Shown here one piece after another: positions 1-9,250 of a stretch of DNA of 64,000 bases. The stretch covers positions 62,001-126,000 of the forward strand of contig PNKV01000011.1 in the NCBI GenBank assembly GCA_013822685.1, read 5' to 3'. Numbering within the stretch: position 1 is the stretch's first letter; each line of letters starts with the position of its first letter. A program made the translations under genes and the position numbers. The stretch is from Leptothrix sp. (in: b-proteobacteria). GTDB taxonomy: Bacteria; Pseudomonadota; Gammaproteobacteria; Burkholderiales; Burkholderiaceae_C. The notes beneath the pieces are model-generated. The model was not told where the DNA came from. It saw only the letters and a program-made list of their open reading frames with translations, and did not search any database.

Positions 1-1674
1 GCCGATGCCATCGTCCGACAACTCCAGCACCACACGGCCTTCTTCGACCCACCCTTCCACCACGACATGGCCACCGGGGCGGTTGTATTTGCACGCGTTG
101 GTCAGCAGGTTGATGAACACCTGCGCCAGGCGCTGGGGATCGGCGCTGGCCCACAGGGCTTGCGCTGGCAAGCGGTCGATGAAAGTCACCTGGTGGCGCT
201 CACGCACGCCTTCGATCATCGTCGCGGTAGAGCGCCACAGCGGTGCCAGCTCCACCGGCTGCAAGGCGATGGCGATCTCGCCGGCCTCCACCTTGGTCAG
301 GTCCAGCACGTCTTCGACCATGCCCAGCAGTTGCTGGCCCGCCTCCAGCATCATGTTGACGCGCTGCGCCTGCGCCGGGTTCAGGGCATTGGCGCGGTCC
401 AGCAAAAGCAGTTGCGCAAAGCCCAGGATGGCGTTCAAGGGCGTGCGCAGCTCATGGCTCAGGCGCGACAGAAAATCGCGCTGCGACTGGGCCACGCGCT
501 CGGCTGCATCCCGCTGCATGGCCCGCTCGGCCCGCATCCGCTCTTCGGTGACATCTCGCATCACGCCCACCAGGCGCCGCTGGCTGGGCGTCGCTCCTTC
601 GATCTGCTGGCCGGTCGACTCAAAATAGCGCACCACGCCATCAGGGCGGCGAAGCCGGTAGGTGGTCTTGAAAGGCACGCCCGAGCGCATGGCGGCGGCG
701 ATGTCCGCCTGCATGGCAGGCATGTCCTCGGGCAGGACCAGGTCGCGCAACACGGCGCGCGGCATGGCCATCGCGGTCGACCCCATGCCGTACAAAGCAG
801 CAGCTTTGGCATCCAGGGTGATCTGGTCCGAATCAACGACCATCTCGAACATGCCGAGCTCGGCCGCGAAGGCCGCCAGCACCCACGGCTCATTGGCCGA
901 CACCAGGGCGTGCCGGTGCGCAGCCTGGCGCCGCAGCGCATGCCGCACCAGCAGAAGGCTGCCCAATGCCAGCACCACGGCGGCCGCCAACGTGCTGCCG
1001 ATCAGGATCTTCTCGGTCAGGCGCGAGACTTCGGCCAGGCTGGCGCTGAAACGCTTTTCGGCCTGCACCAGTTCAGCGTTGAGCTCGCGCACCTCTTCAA
1101 GCGAGGCCAGCACCATCACGCCATCGGTGGGCGCATGCAGGTGGTGGCGCAGCCGCTGGCCCTCGACGCGCAGCTTGGCCAACAAGGCATCGCCCTGGGT
1201 CCAGGCGGCCAGCGCGTCCTGCAGTGCAGGCTGATCACCAAAGCGGCGGAACAGCGTGATCATGCCTTCGACGTCGTCCGGGTGGTTGCCCCCCGCGATC
1301 AGGCCCTGGCGCACCACGGCCAGGTCGGGGTTCTCGCGCAGCATTTCCTCACGCGCGGTCTGGTCGCCCCGGGGCAGCTGCAGCGCCTGCTCGAAAGCCG
1401 CAAAATCGGCCGGGTTGCGCTTGACCGCGAAATCACGCAGGTGCTGAACCGCGTCGCTGCGGGCCTTGGACCACAGGCTTTCGCCGCCCACATAGGCGCG
1501 CAAGGCGCCCAACACATTGACGCTGGTCACCGCCAGGGTGGCCAGCAGGCTGATCACCACCAGTGACAGCGCCACGAACGCAACGTAAGGCTGCCAGGAT
1601 TCGCGCCGATGCGGCGTCAGAAACTGGTGATGGCGGTTGGCAAGCTCCTCAACATTCGACTCGGAGACCTTCAT
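1..1674 (-). CDS. Membrane sensor histidine kinase, 3' end cut by window edge
   Basis: Two-component sensor kinase; 558 codons are visible and the frame is still open at base 1. The N-terminus has a membrane segment at about residues 30-50, an extracytoplasmic region of about 170 residues and a second membrane segment near 220-240. A PAS/PAC-like stretch follows, ending in a sequence like RLVGVMRDVTEERMRAERAM. The HisKA H-box (SHELRTPLNAILGF, phospho-accepting His407) comes next, then an HATPase N-box (NLLTNACKYNRPGG). The window stops inside the first G box (DDGIG), so the rest of the ATPase domain and any receiver lie outside. I chose the ATG at 1674 because AGGA sits eight bases upstream; an in-frame ATG at 1689 is the alternative. 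It follows the chemosensory/secretion run on the same strand. The signal sensed is unknown. Confidence 0.85.
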   Translation of the reverse strand, partial: MKVSESNVEELANRHHQFLTPHRRESWQPYVAFVALSLVVISLLATLAVTSVNVLGALRAYVGGESLWSKARSDAVQHLRDFAVKRNPADFAAFEQALQLPRGDQTAREEMLRENPDLAVVRQGLIAGGNHPDDVEGMITLFRRFGDQPALQDALAAWTQGDALLAKLRVEGQRLRHHLHAPTDGVMVLASLEEVRELNAELVQAEKRFSASLAEVSRLTEKILIGSTLAAAVVLALGSLLLVRHALRRQAAHRHALVSANEPWVLAAFAAELGMFEMVVDSDQITLDAKAAALYGMGSTAMAMPRAVLRDLVLPEDMPAMQADIAAAMRSGVPFKTTYRLRRPDGVVRYFESTGQQIEGATPSQRRLVGVMRDVTEERMRAERAMQRDAAERVAQSQRDFLSRLSHELRTPLNAILGFAQLLLLDRANALNPAQAQRVNMMLEAGQQLLGMVEDVLDLTKVEAGEIAIALQPVELAPLWRSTATMIEGVRERHQVTFIDRLPAQALWASADPQRLAQVFINLLTNACKYNRPGGHVVVEGWVEEGRVVLELSDDGIG

Positions 1675-1768
1675 CTGGTCGGTCCTCATCCGTTCGTTCG
1701 TTTTTGTGGGGCTATCGTAGGTGACATTGCGCCAGAGAAGCGCGAATTTTTACCGCATCAAGGTCTCT

Positions 1769-3208
1769 TCACGCCCCCGGGCCGCAGTCCAGGCAGCGGG
1801 CCACCGGGCGGGGGCCCATGCGCAGGTGCCGATTCAGTTCGCGCAAGGCGGTGCGCACGCCTTCCTCCACCACCGGGTGGTAGAACGGGCTGTCCAGCAT
1901 CTGCTGCACCGTCAACTGGTGCTGCACGGCCCAAGACAGCAGGTGCCCGATGTGCTCGGCGACCGGGCCCACCATCTCTGCACCCAGAAAACGGCCGGTG
2001 TGCCGCTCGCCATACACCCGCAGCAGGCCCCGGTTCTGCCCCATCACGCGGCTGCGGCCCTGGTCGTCAAAATTGACGGCGCCCACTTCAAACTCCTGGC
2101 CCGAGGCCGTCAAGGCTTTGAAACTGGCGCCAGCCAGCATCATTTGCGGATCGGTGAACACCACCCCGAGCGCGGCGCGGCGCGGGTGCACCCGCACGTC
2201 CGGAAAGCGCCCGGCATTGTCGCCCGCGATCTTGCCGTCGTCGGCGGCCTCGTGCAGCAGGGGGTGGGCATTGTTGGCGTCACCGGCGATGAACACGTGG
2301 CTGTCGCCGATCTGGCCGGTCTCCAAATCAAAAGCCGGCACCCCCTTGTCGTTGACGGCAATGCCCGCGGCGGTTAAGTCCAGGCCGGCCAGGTTGGGCT
2401 GCCGGCCTGCCGCCACCAGGACCTGCTCGAACACTTCCGTGTGCTCGGCCCCGTCAACGCGGTAAGTGAGCTGGGCCTGGTCGCCCTGTCGGCTGACGGT
2501 GAGCACCTCGGCGGGCGCCACCACCGCCATCTCGGCCGACAGGATGGTGAAGGCCTGGGCGCTGACCTCGGGATCGGTCAAAGGGCCCAGCTTGGCCCCC
2601 TTGCTGAACAGCTTGACGCGCACGCCCAGCCGCGACAGGGCCTGCGCCAGTTCCAGGCCGATCACGCCACCACCCACCACGGCCAAGGACTGGGGCAAGG
2701 TGGCCCAGTCGAACACTTCGTCGTTGGTGACCAGCCGGTCGCCCAGGGCTTCGCGCCAGCCCGGCGGAATCATCGGCGACGAGCCGGTGGCGATGACCAC
2801 GCGCTTCGCGGTGACGCGGGTGTGCTCGTCCACCATCAATTCGTGGGGCGACGTGAAACGGGCACGGCCCAGCACACGCTGCTCGGCGGGCCAGTCGTTG
2901 ACGGTGTCCAGCACGAAGCCCACGAAGCGGTCGCGCTCCGAGCGCACCCGCTGCATCACCGCGGCGCCATCCACCTTCACGGGGCCCGCGTGCACGCCGA
3001 AAGTGGGTGCCTGCGCGATGGCATGGGCGCTGTCGGCCGCCGCGATCAGCAGTTTGCTCGGCATGCAGCCCACGCGCGCGCAGGTGGTGCCAAAGGGGCC
3101 GGCCTGGATGACCACGACGCGGTCGGTGTGGTCACGGGCGGCGCGGTACGCCCCCATGCCCGCCGTGCCAAAGCCAATGATCGCGACGTCTGCGTGGAGG
3201 TTTTTCAT
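1769..3208 (-). CDS. Dihydrolipoamide dehydrogenase-like pyridine nucleotide-disulfide oxidoreductase
   Basis: Class I flavoprotein disulfide reductase, 479 aa. The FAD-binding Rossmann motif is at residues 12-17 (GFGTAG) and the redox-active pair is Cys43 and Cys48 in TTCARVGCMPSK. The NAD(P)-binding motif is VVGGGVIGLELA, and the dimerisation domain ends with the catalytic dyad His444/Glu449 (HPVVEE). All residues needed for dithiol oxidation with NAD+ are therefore present. No 2-oxoacid dehydrogenase E1 or E2 gene is adjacent, so it may be a stand-alone dihydrolipoyl dehydrogenase or a reductase of another disulfide substrate; the exact substrate is not readable. It lies 23 bp downstream of gspB on the same strand and may be co-transcribed. 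No strong Shine-Dalgarno site precedes its ATG. Confidence 0.85.
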   Translation of the reverse strand: MKNLHADVAIIGFGTAGMGAYRAARDHTDRVVVIQAGPFGTTCARVGCMPSKLLIAAADSAHAIAQAPTFGVHAGPVKVDGAAVMQRVRSERDRFVGFVLDTVNDWPAEQRVLGRARFTSPHELMVDEHTRVTAKRVVIATGSSPMIPPGWREALGDRLVTNDEVFDWATLPQSLAVVGGGVIGLELAQALSRLGVRVKLFSKGAKLGPLTDPEVSAQAFTILSAEMAVVAPAEVLTVSRQGDQAQLTYRVDGAEHTEVFEQVLVAAGRQPNLAGLDLTAAGIAVNDKGVPAFDLETGQIGDSHVFIAGDANNAHPLLHEAADDGKIAGDNAGRFPDVRVHPRRAALGVVFTDPQMMLAGASFKALTASGQEFEVGAVNFDDQGRSRVMGQNRGLLRVYGERHTGRFLGAEMVGPVAEHIGHLLSWAVQHQLTVQQMLDSPFYHPVVEEGVRTALRELNRHLRMGPRPVARCLDCGPGA

Positions 3209-3231
3209 GGGTGGAGGGCGCTAGGCCAAGG

Positions 3232-3972
3232 TCAGTAGTTGACGCCGTAACGGTAGCCTTTGTATTTCAGCACCGCCGACTTGAGCCTGATCTCTTGCAG
3301 CACCAGGTCCGGGGTGAGTTTGTCACCTTCGTGGAAGACCTGGCTGTTGATGATGAGCATGCGGTTGGCCGGGGTCTCCGAATACATCGCGCCCCCGATC
3401 ACCAGCTTGGGCAGATCGCGCTGGATGTTGGCGGGCAGCTCGCTGAAGGCGTAGAGGCGGTTGTCGGCTTCAGGGGCGGCGGGCGCTGTCACCGGGGGGG
3501 CTGTGGTGACCCGCGCGGTGGGGGCAGGCCGCGGGGGCACGGACAGGATGGGCGCGGCGGCCTGGTTTTGCGCTTGGACCTGGGGCGGTGGCGAAGGCGG
3601 CGCCGCCACCTGCGGCCGAGGTGTCACCGGCGCGGGGGATGGCATTGGCACGGCCTGCACGGGCGGTGGTTCAGCTTGCGGTGCGGGTTGCGGCTCGGGC
3701 TGTGGCTCCGGCGACTGCGCCACCACAGCAGCAGGCTCGGTCACCGCCACCGGGGCCGGCGCTTTGCCACTCATCAGGTGCCAGGCCAGCAGACCCGCCA
3801 GGGCCAGCAGCAGGACGACGATGACGGCCACCAGCACCTGAGACTGGCCGCCACCAGGCCGCGGCTTGGGATCGTCAACCACCGGGGGCACCGGCGGTGA
3901 ATGGATGCTCGGCACGGTGCCGCGTTCGCGCTCCGAATCGGCGCGCCTGAGGGCGTCAAGTATGTAAGACAT
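3232..3972 (-). CDS. gspB: General secretion pathway protein B (GspB/ExeB-like)
   Basis: 246-aa inner-membrane protein. The N-terminal MSYILDALRRADSERERG is the hallmark start of GspB/ExeB proteins. One membrane segment lies at about residues 45-67, followed by a long Pro/Ala-rich periplasmic linker to about residue 150. The C-terminus holds a GspB domain with the conserved end KYKGYRYGVNY. In the known family GspB works with the ATPase GspA/ExeA to insert or assemble the type II secretion secretin across peptidoglycan. Here it starts three bases after the exeA stop, and a purine-rich site (GGGGGATAA) lies just upstream, so the two are translationally close. The other gsp genes are not in the window. 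Confidence 0.85.
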   Translation of the reverse strand: MSYILDALRRADSERERGTVPSIHSPPVPPVVDDPKPRPGGGQSQVLVAVIVVLLLALAGLLAWHLMSGKAPAPVAVTEPAAVVAQSPEPQPEPQPAPQAEPPPVQAVPMPSPAPVTPRPQVAAPPSPPPQVQAQNQAAAPILSVPPRPAPTARVTTAPPVTAPAAPEADNRLYAFSELPANIQRDLPKLVIGGAMYSETPANRMLIINSQVFHEGDKLTPDLVLQEIRLKSAVLKYKGYRYGVNY

Positions 3973-3975
3973 CGC

Positions 3976-5685
3976 TTATCCCCCCGCCCGCAGGCGTGGC
4001 TCATCCACACCCGTGACGCGATTGAGCTGCATGAAAGTGGTGGGCCCTGCCACGCCGTCGGGCCTCAAGCCCTGGGCCTGCTGGAAAGCGGCCACCTTGG
4101 CCTTGAGGGCCGCGTCGTAGGTGCGTTTGTCGGCGGTCACGGGCTCGCCTTGCGCCATGGCCAGCCGCGTGGCCAGGTTGTCCACCAGCGGGCCCGCATT
4201 GCCATCCACGATGGATTGCAGATAGCCCGGAGGCGCGCGCCAGAAGGTCGCGAAATCACCGCGCCACACCTTCAGCAAAACACTGACCGGCACGGTCTTG
4301 GACACACCGGCCATGCTCAAGGTCGCGCTGTCGTTGTTCAGTGCGGTCAGCAAGGCATAGGTGGCGCGGCCGCTCTCGTCGTTCAGCGTGAGGATGCCGG
4401 GGCGGTCCAGCTGGCGGATCAGCCCCAGCCCGCGGCTGCTGCGAAAGCAATGCACCTGGGCCTGCTGGGCCTGGGCGCACGGGTCGCCCTCGGCCAGGGG
4501 CAGCTTCCACAATGCCGCCAACTCCAGCCAGGCTTTTCGCTCGTTGAACTGTTTGCTGCTGAACAGCGAGGCGATCTCTGAGCTGGCCTTCAGCACCGGC
4601 GCCGCCACCACGATGGGCGCAGAAGGCGCCACGGTGGGGGCCGCCTGGCTGGCAGCCGCCACCGTGGTGGCCGCCGCGCGAGACGCCGCCGCTGGCGCCG
4701 ATGCAGCCTGGGCCACCACCGGCTCCGCGTCGGGATGGGCGCGGTGCTGCCACCAGGCCACGCCGCCCATGCCCGCCAAGCCCAGCGCCGTCGTGCTGGC
4801 CACCAGGCCCCATCCCCAGGCCGGCATGCGCCCTGCCGCGGCGTGGGTGGGCGCCAGCACCCGGGTGATGTCGAACACTTCGCTGGCGGCCTTGTCCACG
4901 ATCTCGCGGTCAACGCGGCTTTTGCCCTCGGCATAGGCACCCAGCAAGGCGCGGTCGCACAGCAGGTTGATGCGCCGCGGGATGCCGCGCGACAACTGGT
5001 GCACGCGCTCCACGGCCTGGCTGTCGAACAGCTTGCCACGGGCCAAGCCGGCCACCGCCAAGCGGTGCCGGATGTACTGCGCCGTTTCGGCTTCCGACAA
5101 AGCATCCAGGTGGAAGCGCGCGATCACGCGTTGCGCCAGTTGCTCCAGCTCGGGCTGGGCCAGCATCGTGCGCAACTCGGGCTGGCCGATCAGGATGATC
5201 TGCAGCAACTTGCGCTCGCTGGTCTCCAGGTTGGTCAGCAGGCGCAATTGCTCCAGCACGTCGGGCGACAGGTTCTGTGCCTCGTCGATGATGAGCACGT
5301 TGTTCTGGCCAACCGCGTGGGTCTTGAGCAAAAATTCGTTGAGCGGGTCGAGGTAGTCCTTGACCGTTTCCACCCCCGGGCCCTGGTGCTGGTAAGGAAT
5401 GCGGAACTCGTCGCACACCGACTTGAGCAGCTCCTGCACCGTCAACTTGGGGTTGAAGATGTAGGCCACGTTGCAACGCCGGGGAATCTGCTCCAGGAAG
5501 CAGCGGCACACGGTGGTCTTGCCCGCGCCGATTTCACCCGTCAGCAGCACGAAACCGCCCCCACCGCCCACGCCATACAGCAGGTGGGCCAGCGCCTCGC
5601 GGTGCCGGTCGCTCATGAACAGGTAGCGCGGGTCAGGGGCGATCGAGAAGGGCTCGTGCTTCAGTCCGAAGAATTTGGCGTACAT
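3976..5685 (-). CDS. exeA: ExeA/GspA-type AAA ATPase with peptidoglycan-binding C-terminus
   Basis: 569-aa membrane ATPase. It starts with MYAKFFGLKHEPFSIAPDP, typical of the ExeA family. Walker A is at residues 50-57 (GEIGAGKT), Walker B is in NVLIIDEAQNLS near 130-140, and the AAA module continues to about 265. One membrane segment falls near 288-312, then an Ala-rich linker. The C-terminus is a peptidoglycan-binding type 1 domain (AFQQAQGLRPDGVAGPTT). In Aeromonas, ExeA with ExeB uses ATP to place the secretin in the cell wall. It is paired with gspB, and 54 bp separate it from the upstream chemosensory kinase gene. A related PEP-CTERM/EPS-locus ATPase family exists, but the gspB partner favours the ExeA call. 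Confidence 0.87.
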   Translation of the reverse strand: MYAKFFGLKHEPFSIAPDPRYLFMSDRHREALAHLLYGVGGGGGFVLLTGEIGAGKTTVCRCFLEQIPRRCNVAYIFNPKLTVQELLKSVCDEFRIPYQHQGPGVETVKDYLDPLNEFLLKTHAVGQNNVLIIDEAQNLSPDVLEQLRLLTNLETSERKLLQIILIGQPELRTMLAQPELEQLAQRVIARFHLDALSEAETAQYIRHRLAVAGLARGKLFDSQAVERVHQLSRGIPRRINLLCDRALLGAYAEGKSRVDREIVDKAASEVFDITRVLAPTHAAAGRMPAWGWGLVASTTALGLAGMGGVAWWQHRAHPDAEPVVAQAASAPAAASRAAATTVAAASQAAPTVAPSAPIVVAAPVLKASSEIASLFSSKQFNERKAWLELAALWKLPLAEGDPCAQAQQAQVHCFRSSRGLGLIRQLDRPGILTLNDESGRATYALLTALNNDSATLSMAGVSKTVPVSVLLKVWRGDFATFWRAPPGYLQSIVDGNAGPLVDNLATRLAMAQGEPVTADKRTYDAALKAKVAAFQQAQGLRPDGVAGPTTFMQLNRVTGVDEPRLRAGG

Positions 5686-5739
5686 GCCCTAGAGAATACC
5701 TGCTGCGGGCAGGCCCGGGCGCCCACCCGGAACGAGCCC

Positions 5740-8700
5740 TCAGGCGGCGCTGCGCAACAGCCCGTCGATGGTGTTCAGCAACAGGTCTTCCGAGTAGGGT
5801 TTGGTCAGGAAGGCATTGACGCCCGCGTCACTGGCCAACTGGCGGTGCTTGTCGGTGAAACGCGAGGTGATCATCACCACCGGAGTGGCCTTGGTGGCGC
5901 TGCGGTTGCGCAGGGCATTGGTCAGCTCCAAGCCATTCATGCGGGGCATTTCCAGGTCAACCAGCACGATGTCCGGCGCGCGCAGTTGCACGGCGCCCAG
6001 GGCATCGACCCCATCGCGCGCGGTGACCACTTCGTAACCTGAGTCCTGCATCAGTTGCTCCATGGTGCGGCGCACGCTGACCGAATCGTCCACCACCAGG
6101 CACAGCGGCAGCTTGTGGCGCGAGGGCACCACCGCGTCGTCCACGCCCGGCATCTGGCCGGCGGTGAAATCGCGCAGCAGATCGGGCAGGTCGACCACCG
6201 TGGCCACCGACCCATCGCCCAGCACCGTGGCGCCGTCGATGCCCAGGGCGTGCGGCATCATGGGGTTGAAGGGTTTGACGACCACCGTGCGCGCGTCGCT
6301 CAACTCGGGCACGATGATGGCCAGGCGTTGGCGGAACTCGTCGCGCACGATCATGGCCACTTCCATCACCCCGGCTTGCTTGAGCGCCTCGTGCGGCAGG
6401 CCCATCAATTTTTCCAGGCGGATGGCGTTCAGTTGTTCGCCTTGCAGGGCATAGGTCAGGCCGCCCTGGGCATCGGTGCTCACTTCTTCGCGGGCGGGCA
6501 GGATCTGTTCAACACCGCGCACCGAGATGCCCAGCAGGTGGTGCTCGGAGCGGCTGAGCATGACCTGGATGGTGCTCATGCGCACCGGGAAGTGCAGGTT
6601 GAAGCGCGAGCCTTGGCCAGATTGCGAATCCATGTCGAGCGTGCCGCGCAGGTCCACCACGGCGCGCTGCACCACGTCCATGCCAATGCCTCGGCCCGAC
6701 AGCTGCGTGGTCTGCTCGCGGGTCGAGAAGCCGGGCAGCACGATCAGGCGCATCACCTGGGCATCAGACAGCGCCGCGTCTGGCGCGATCAAGCCGCGCG
6801 ACAGGGCACGGTGCCGGATGGCGCCCAGGTCCAGGCCACAACCATCGTCTTCGCAGCGCACGGCCACGTTGTTGCCTTCGGTGCTGAAGCTCAAGGTGAT
6901 GGTGCCGGTGGCGGGCTTGCCCAGCGTCTCGCGCACTTCGGGCGATTCGATGCCGTGGTCGACGGCGTTGCGCAGCAGGTGCATCAGCGGATCGATGATG
7001 CGGTCGAGCAACTGGGTGTCGACCATGGTGGCCTCGCCCTGGATGCGCAGGTCCACCGAGCGGTTGAGCACGCGGGCGGCCTGGCGCACCGTGCGTTGCA
7101 GGCGTGGCGAGATCGAGGCCACTTCGACCATGCGGGTGCGCTGGATGCTGCGCTGGATCTCCAGCTGCAGGCGTTCCTTCTCGGCCATCAGGTCGCGCAG
7201 GCCGGTCAGCTCACGCTCGAACGAGCGCGAGAACTCGCGGCTGTCGGCGCCCGACTCCACGATGCGGCGCGACAGCATGTGCAGTTCGTTGTACTGGTCC
7301 ATCTCCAGCGCGTCCAGCTCGCCAGTGTTGCCGCCCAGCATGGCCAGGCCGCGCACGTCTACCAGCTGCTCCAGCTCGGCCGAGAGCTGGCCGAACTGGC
7401 GTGAACCTGTGCGCAGCGCGTTGATGTTGTCGCTCAGGCGCGTGACGCGGTCCTGGATCTGCGAGGTGACGATGCTGTTCTCGCCGGCCAGCTTGAGCAG
7501 GGAATCGATGAGGGACGCGGGCACGCGCAGGTAGGTTTCGGCTTGCGTGTCGTCATCTGCAGAGGGTGTGCTGCCGGCAGCGGGCGCATCGAGCACGGTG
7601 GGCATCGGTGCCGTAATGGCCAGTGGCGTTGCAACACTGCTCAGAGAATCAGCGCTGTCGCCAAGGTCCTCCTGCTCCGAGGGCAAGCCATCGCGGTCGA
7701 TGCGGTTGGCCCAGTCCAAAACCTTCTGGTGGACTGCCAGACTTTCAGGCGGGGTGCCGGCATTGGCCACCAGCGCTTCGCTCATGGCCTCCAGGCAGTC
7801 GGACGCCTCCAGCAGCATGTCCACCAGTTCGCGCGTGGGCAGGCGCTCTTCGCGGCCAAAGGCCACCAGGATGTCTTCCAGCGCGTGGGTGAGGTGGGCG
7901 ACGCCCTTGATGCCCACGGTGTTGGCCGCGCCCTTGAGGGTGTGGGCCACACGGCGGGCCTGGTCCATGTCGTCCAGCGTGCCGCCTTGCGACAGGCGCT
8001 GCACCAGGGCCGAGAACTCTTGCGCATGCGGTGGCAGCTCGACCAGCAGGCTGTCCAGCACCTTGCGGTCGATGTCGGCCGGCACGCTCAGGTCCATGTG
8101 CTCGGGCAAGGCCTTGGCGGGGCGGTCTTGCGAAGGCCGCGCGCGCACCAGGCTCACCGAGGTCATCGCGCTGATCCACTCGGGCAAGCTGTCCGTGTCG
8201 GCCGGGTAAGGCCAGTCGGCGCCGGCCACGCACTCGGCCAAGGCTTGCGCGGCCACCGGCTCGCTGGGGTCTTGCAGGTGCGCCATGGCCAGGGTTGGCC
8301 AGGCTTGCAGCACCGCGCGGTGCTGGTCACTCAGCCCATCAGGTTCGGCTTGCAAGGCGGCGGTGTTGATCAGGATCACTTCCAGCACTTGCTGGAAGCC
8401 GGCCAGGCCCAACAGGTTGGCCGCGTTGACCAGGTTGTGCAATTGCTCCAGGTGGTTCTCGAACAGGCCATCGCGCTCGGCCGGCGCCAGGTCCGGGGCC
8501 ACCATGGTGGCCACATCGGCTTGCAGGGCAACCAGGGCATCGCTGAGCATGGCCAGCTCTTCCGCGGTCACGGCCGGGGCGGTTGCGGCTTGGGCTTCAC
8601 CAATGCCGATGTCGAAGATCGTGTCGGAGTCGACCTCGGCGCCCAGGTCATCGTCGTCTTCCAGCTCCGCCTCTTCCGCCATGAGCATGTCGGGTTCGGC

Positions 8701-9210
8701 GTCTTGCTCAGCCTCGGGCTGAGCTTCTGGCTCAGGCTCGGCCGCCAGTTCCGCCTCGGTGTGCGCGGGCTCTTCATCGGCTTGCGCCAGCTTGCCCGCA
8801 TCCTCGGCCAGGCGCCGCTCAATCAAAGCCACATTGGCCGCCGAGATCGCAGGGAACCAAGGCTGGCTGCGCAAGGCATGCAGCACGGCCCATGGGGCAG
8901 CGGCCTCGTCCACCGCCGGGCTCATCAACTCGCCCAGCACCAGTGCCGGCCACGCGGCCAATGCGTCGCACTCCTCGGGCGCCACCGGGCGGTCCAGGGT
9001 GATCAGTTTGGTCAAGCCGCTTTCCACCAGCATGCCCACATAGCTCAGGCCCAGCAACTGGTGCTGCTTGGCCGCCAGTTGCAAGGCCGTCACCCGTTGC
9101 AGGTAAGCCCGCAGGCAAGGCTCGGAGCCTTGGTCCTGCAACTGGGCCGCCTGGTCGAACAGCTCGAACAAGAGCGGCTCCAGGGCTTCACGCAAGTGGG
9201 TGGCGGTCAT
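5740..9210 (-). CDS. pilL: Chp/Pil-type hybrid chemotaxis histidine kinase (CheA-like, PilL/ChpA)
   Basis: 1156-aa CheA-family kinase with a fused receiver. An N-terminal helical region of about 350 residues includes an acidic Glu/Ala/Pro linker (150-200). A true Hpt domain follows with its phospho-acceptor in VAHTLKGAANTVG (His near 423). Dimerisation and HATPase regions carry the N-box LMHLLRNAVDHGIE and the G motif GRGIGMDVV, then a CheW-like domain, and a receiver whose phospho-acceptor is Asp near 1085 (IVLVDLEMPRMNG). This layout is that of PilL/ChpA, which control twitching motility or surface sensing with PilG/PilH. It is shorter than Pseudomonas ChpA, having fewer Hpt domains. I chose the ATG at 9210 over the adjacent TTG at 9213. 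It is the last gene of the pilGHIJL-like run. Confidence 0.9.
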   Translation of the reverse strand: MTATHLREALEPLLFELFDQAAQLQDQGSEPCLRAYLQRVTALQLAAKQHQLLGLSYVGMLVESGLTKLITLDRPVAPEECDALAAWPALVLGELMSPAVDEAAAPWAVLHALRSQPWFPAISAANVALIERRLAEDAGKLAQADEEPAHTEAELAAEPEPEAQPEAEQDAEPDMLMAEEAELEDDDDLGAEVDSDTIFDIGIGEAQAATAPAVTAEELAMLSDALVALQADVATMVAPDLAPAERDGLFENHLEQLHNLVNAANLLGLAGFQQVLEVILINTAALQAEPDGLSDQHRAVLQAWPTLAMAHLQDPSEPVAAQALAECVAGADWPYPADTDSLPEWISAMTSVSLVRARPSQDRPAKALPEHMDLSVPADIDRKVLDSLLVELPPHAQEFSALVQRLSQGGTLDDMDQARRVAHTLKGAANTVGIKGVAHLTHALEDILVAFGREERLPTRELVDMLLEASDCLEAMSEALVANAGTPPESLAVHQKVLDWANRIDRDGLPSEQEDLGDSADSLSSVATPLAITAPMPTVLDAPAAGSTPSADDDTQAETYLRVPASLIDSLLKLAGENSIVTSQIQDRVTRLSDNINALRTGSRQFGQLSAELEQLVDVRGLAMLGGNTGELDALEMDQYNELHMLSRRIVESGADSREFSRSFERELTGLRDLMAEKERLQLEIQRSIQRTRMVEVASISPRLQRTVRQAARVLNRSVDLRIQGEATMVDTQLLDRIIDPLMHLLRNAVDHGIESPEVRETLGKPATGTITLSFSTEGNNVAVRCEDDGCGLDLGAIRHRALSRGLIAPDAALSDAQVMRLIVLPGFSTREQTTQLSGRGIGMDVVQRAVVDLRGTLDMDSQSGQGSRFNLHFPVRMSTIQVMLSRSEHHLLGISVRGVEQILPAREEVSTDAQGGLTYALQGEQLNAIRLEKLMGLPHEALKQAGVMEVAMIVRDEFRQRLAIIVPELSDARTVVVKPFNPMMPHALGIDGATVLGDGSVATVVDLPDLLRDFTAGQMPGVDDAVVPSRHKLPLCLVVDDSVSVRRTMEQLMQDSGYEVVTARDGVDALGAVQLRAPDIVLVDLEMPRMNGLELTNALRNRSATKATPVVMITSRFTDKHRQLASDAGVNAFLTKPYSEDLLLNTIDGLLRSAA

Positions 9211-9250
9211 CAAGGGGGTGCTCCGGCGAAGGGACTGGGGGCTGCGTGGA

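Noticed and set aside
67-1566. Long open frame on the plus strand opposite the histidine kinase
   Set aside because: It is His/Gln/Arg-rich without any domain, as expected for the antisense of a high-GC gene; the minus strand encodes clear HisKA and ATPase motifs.
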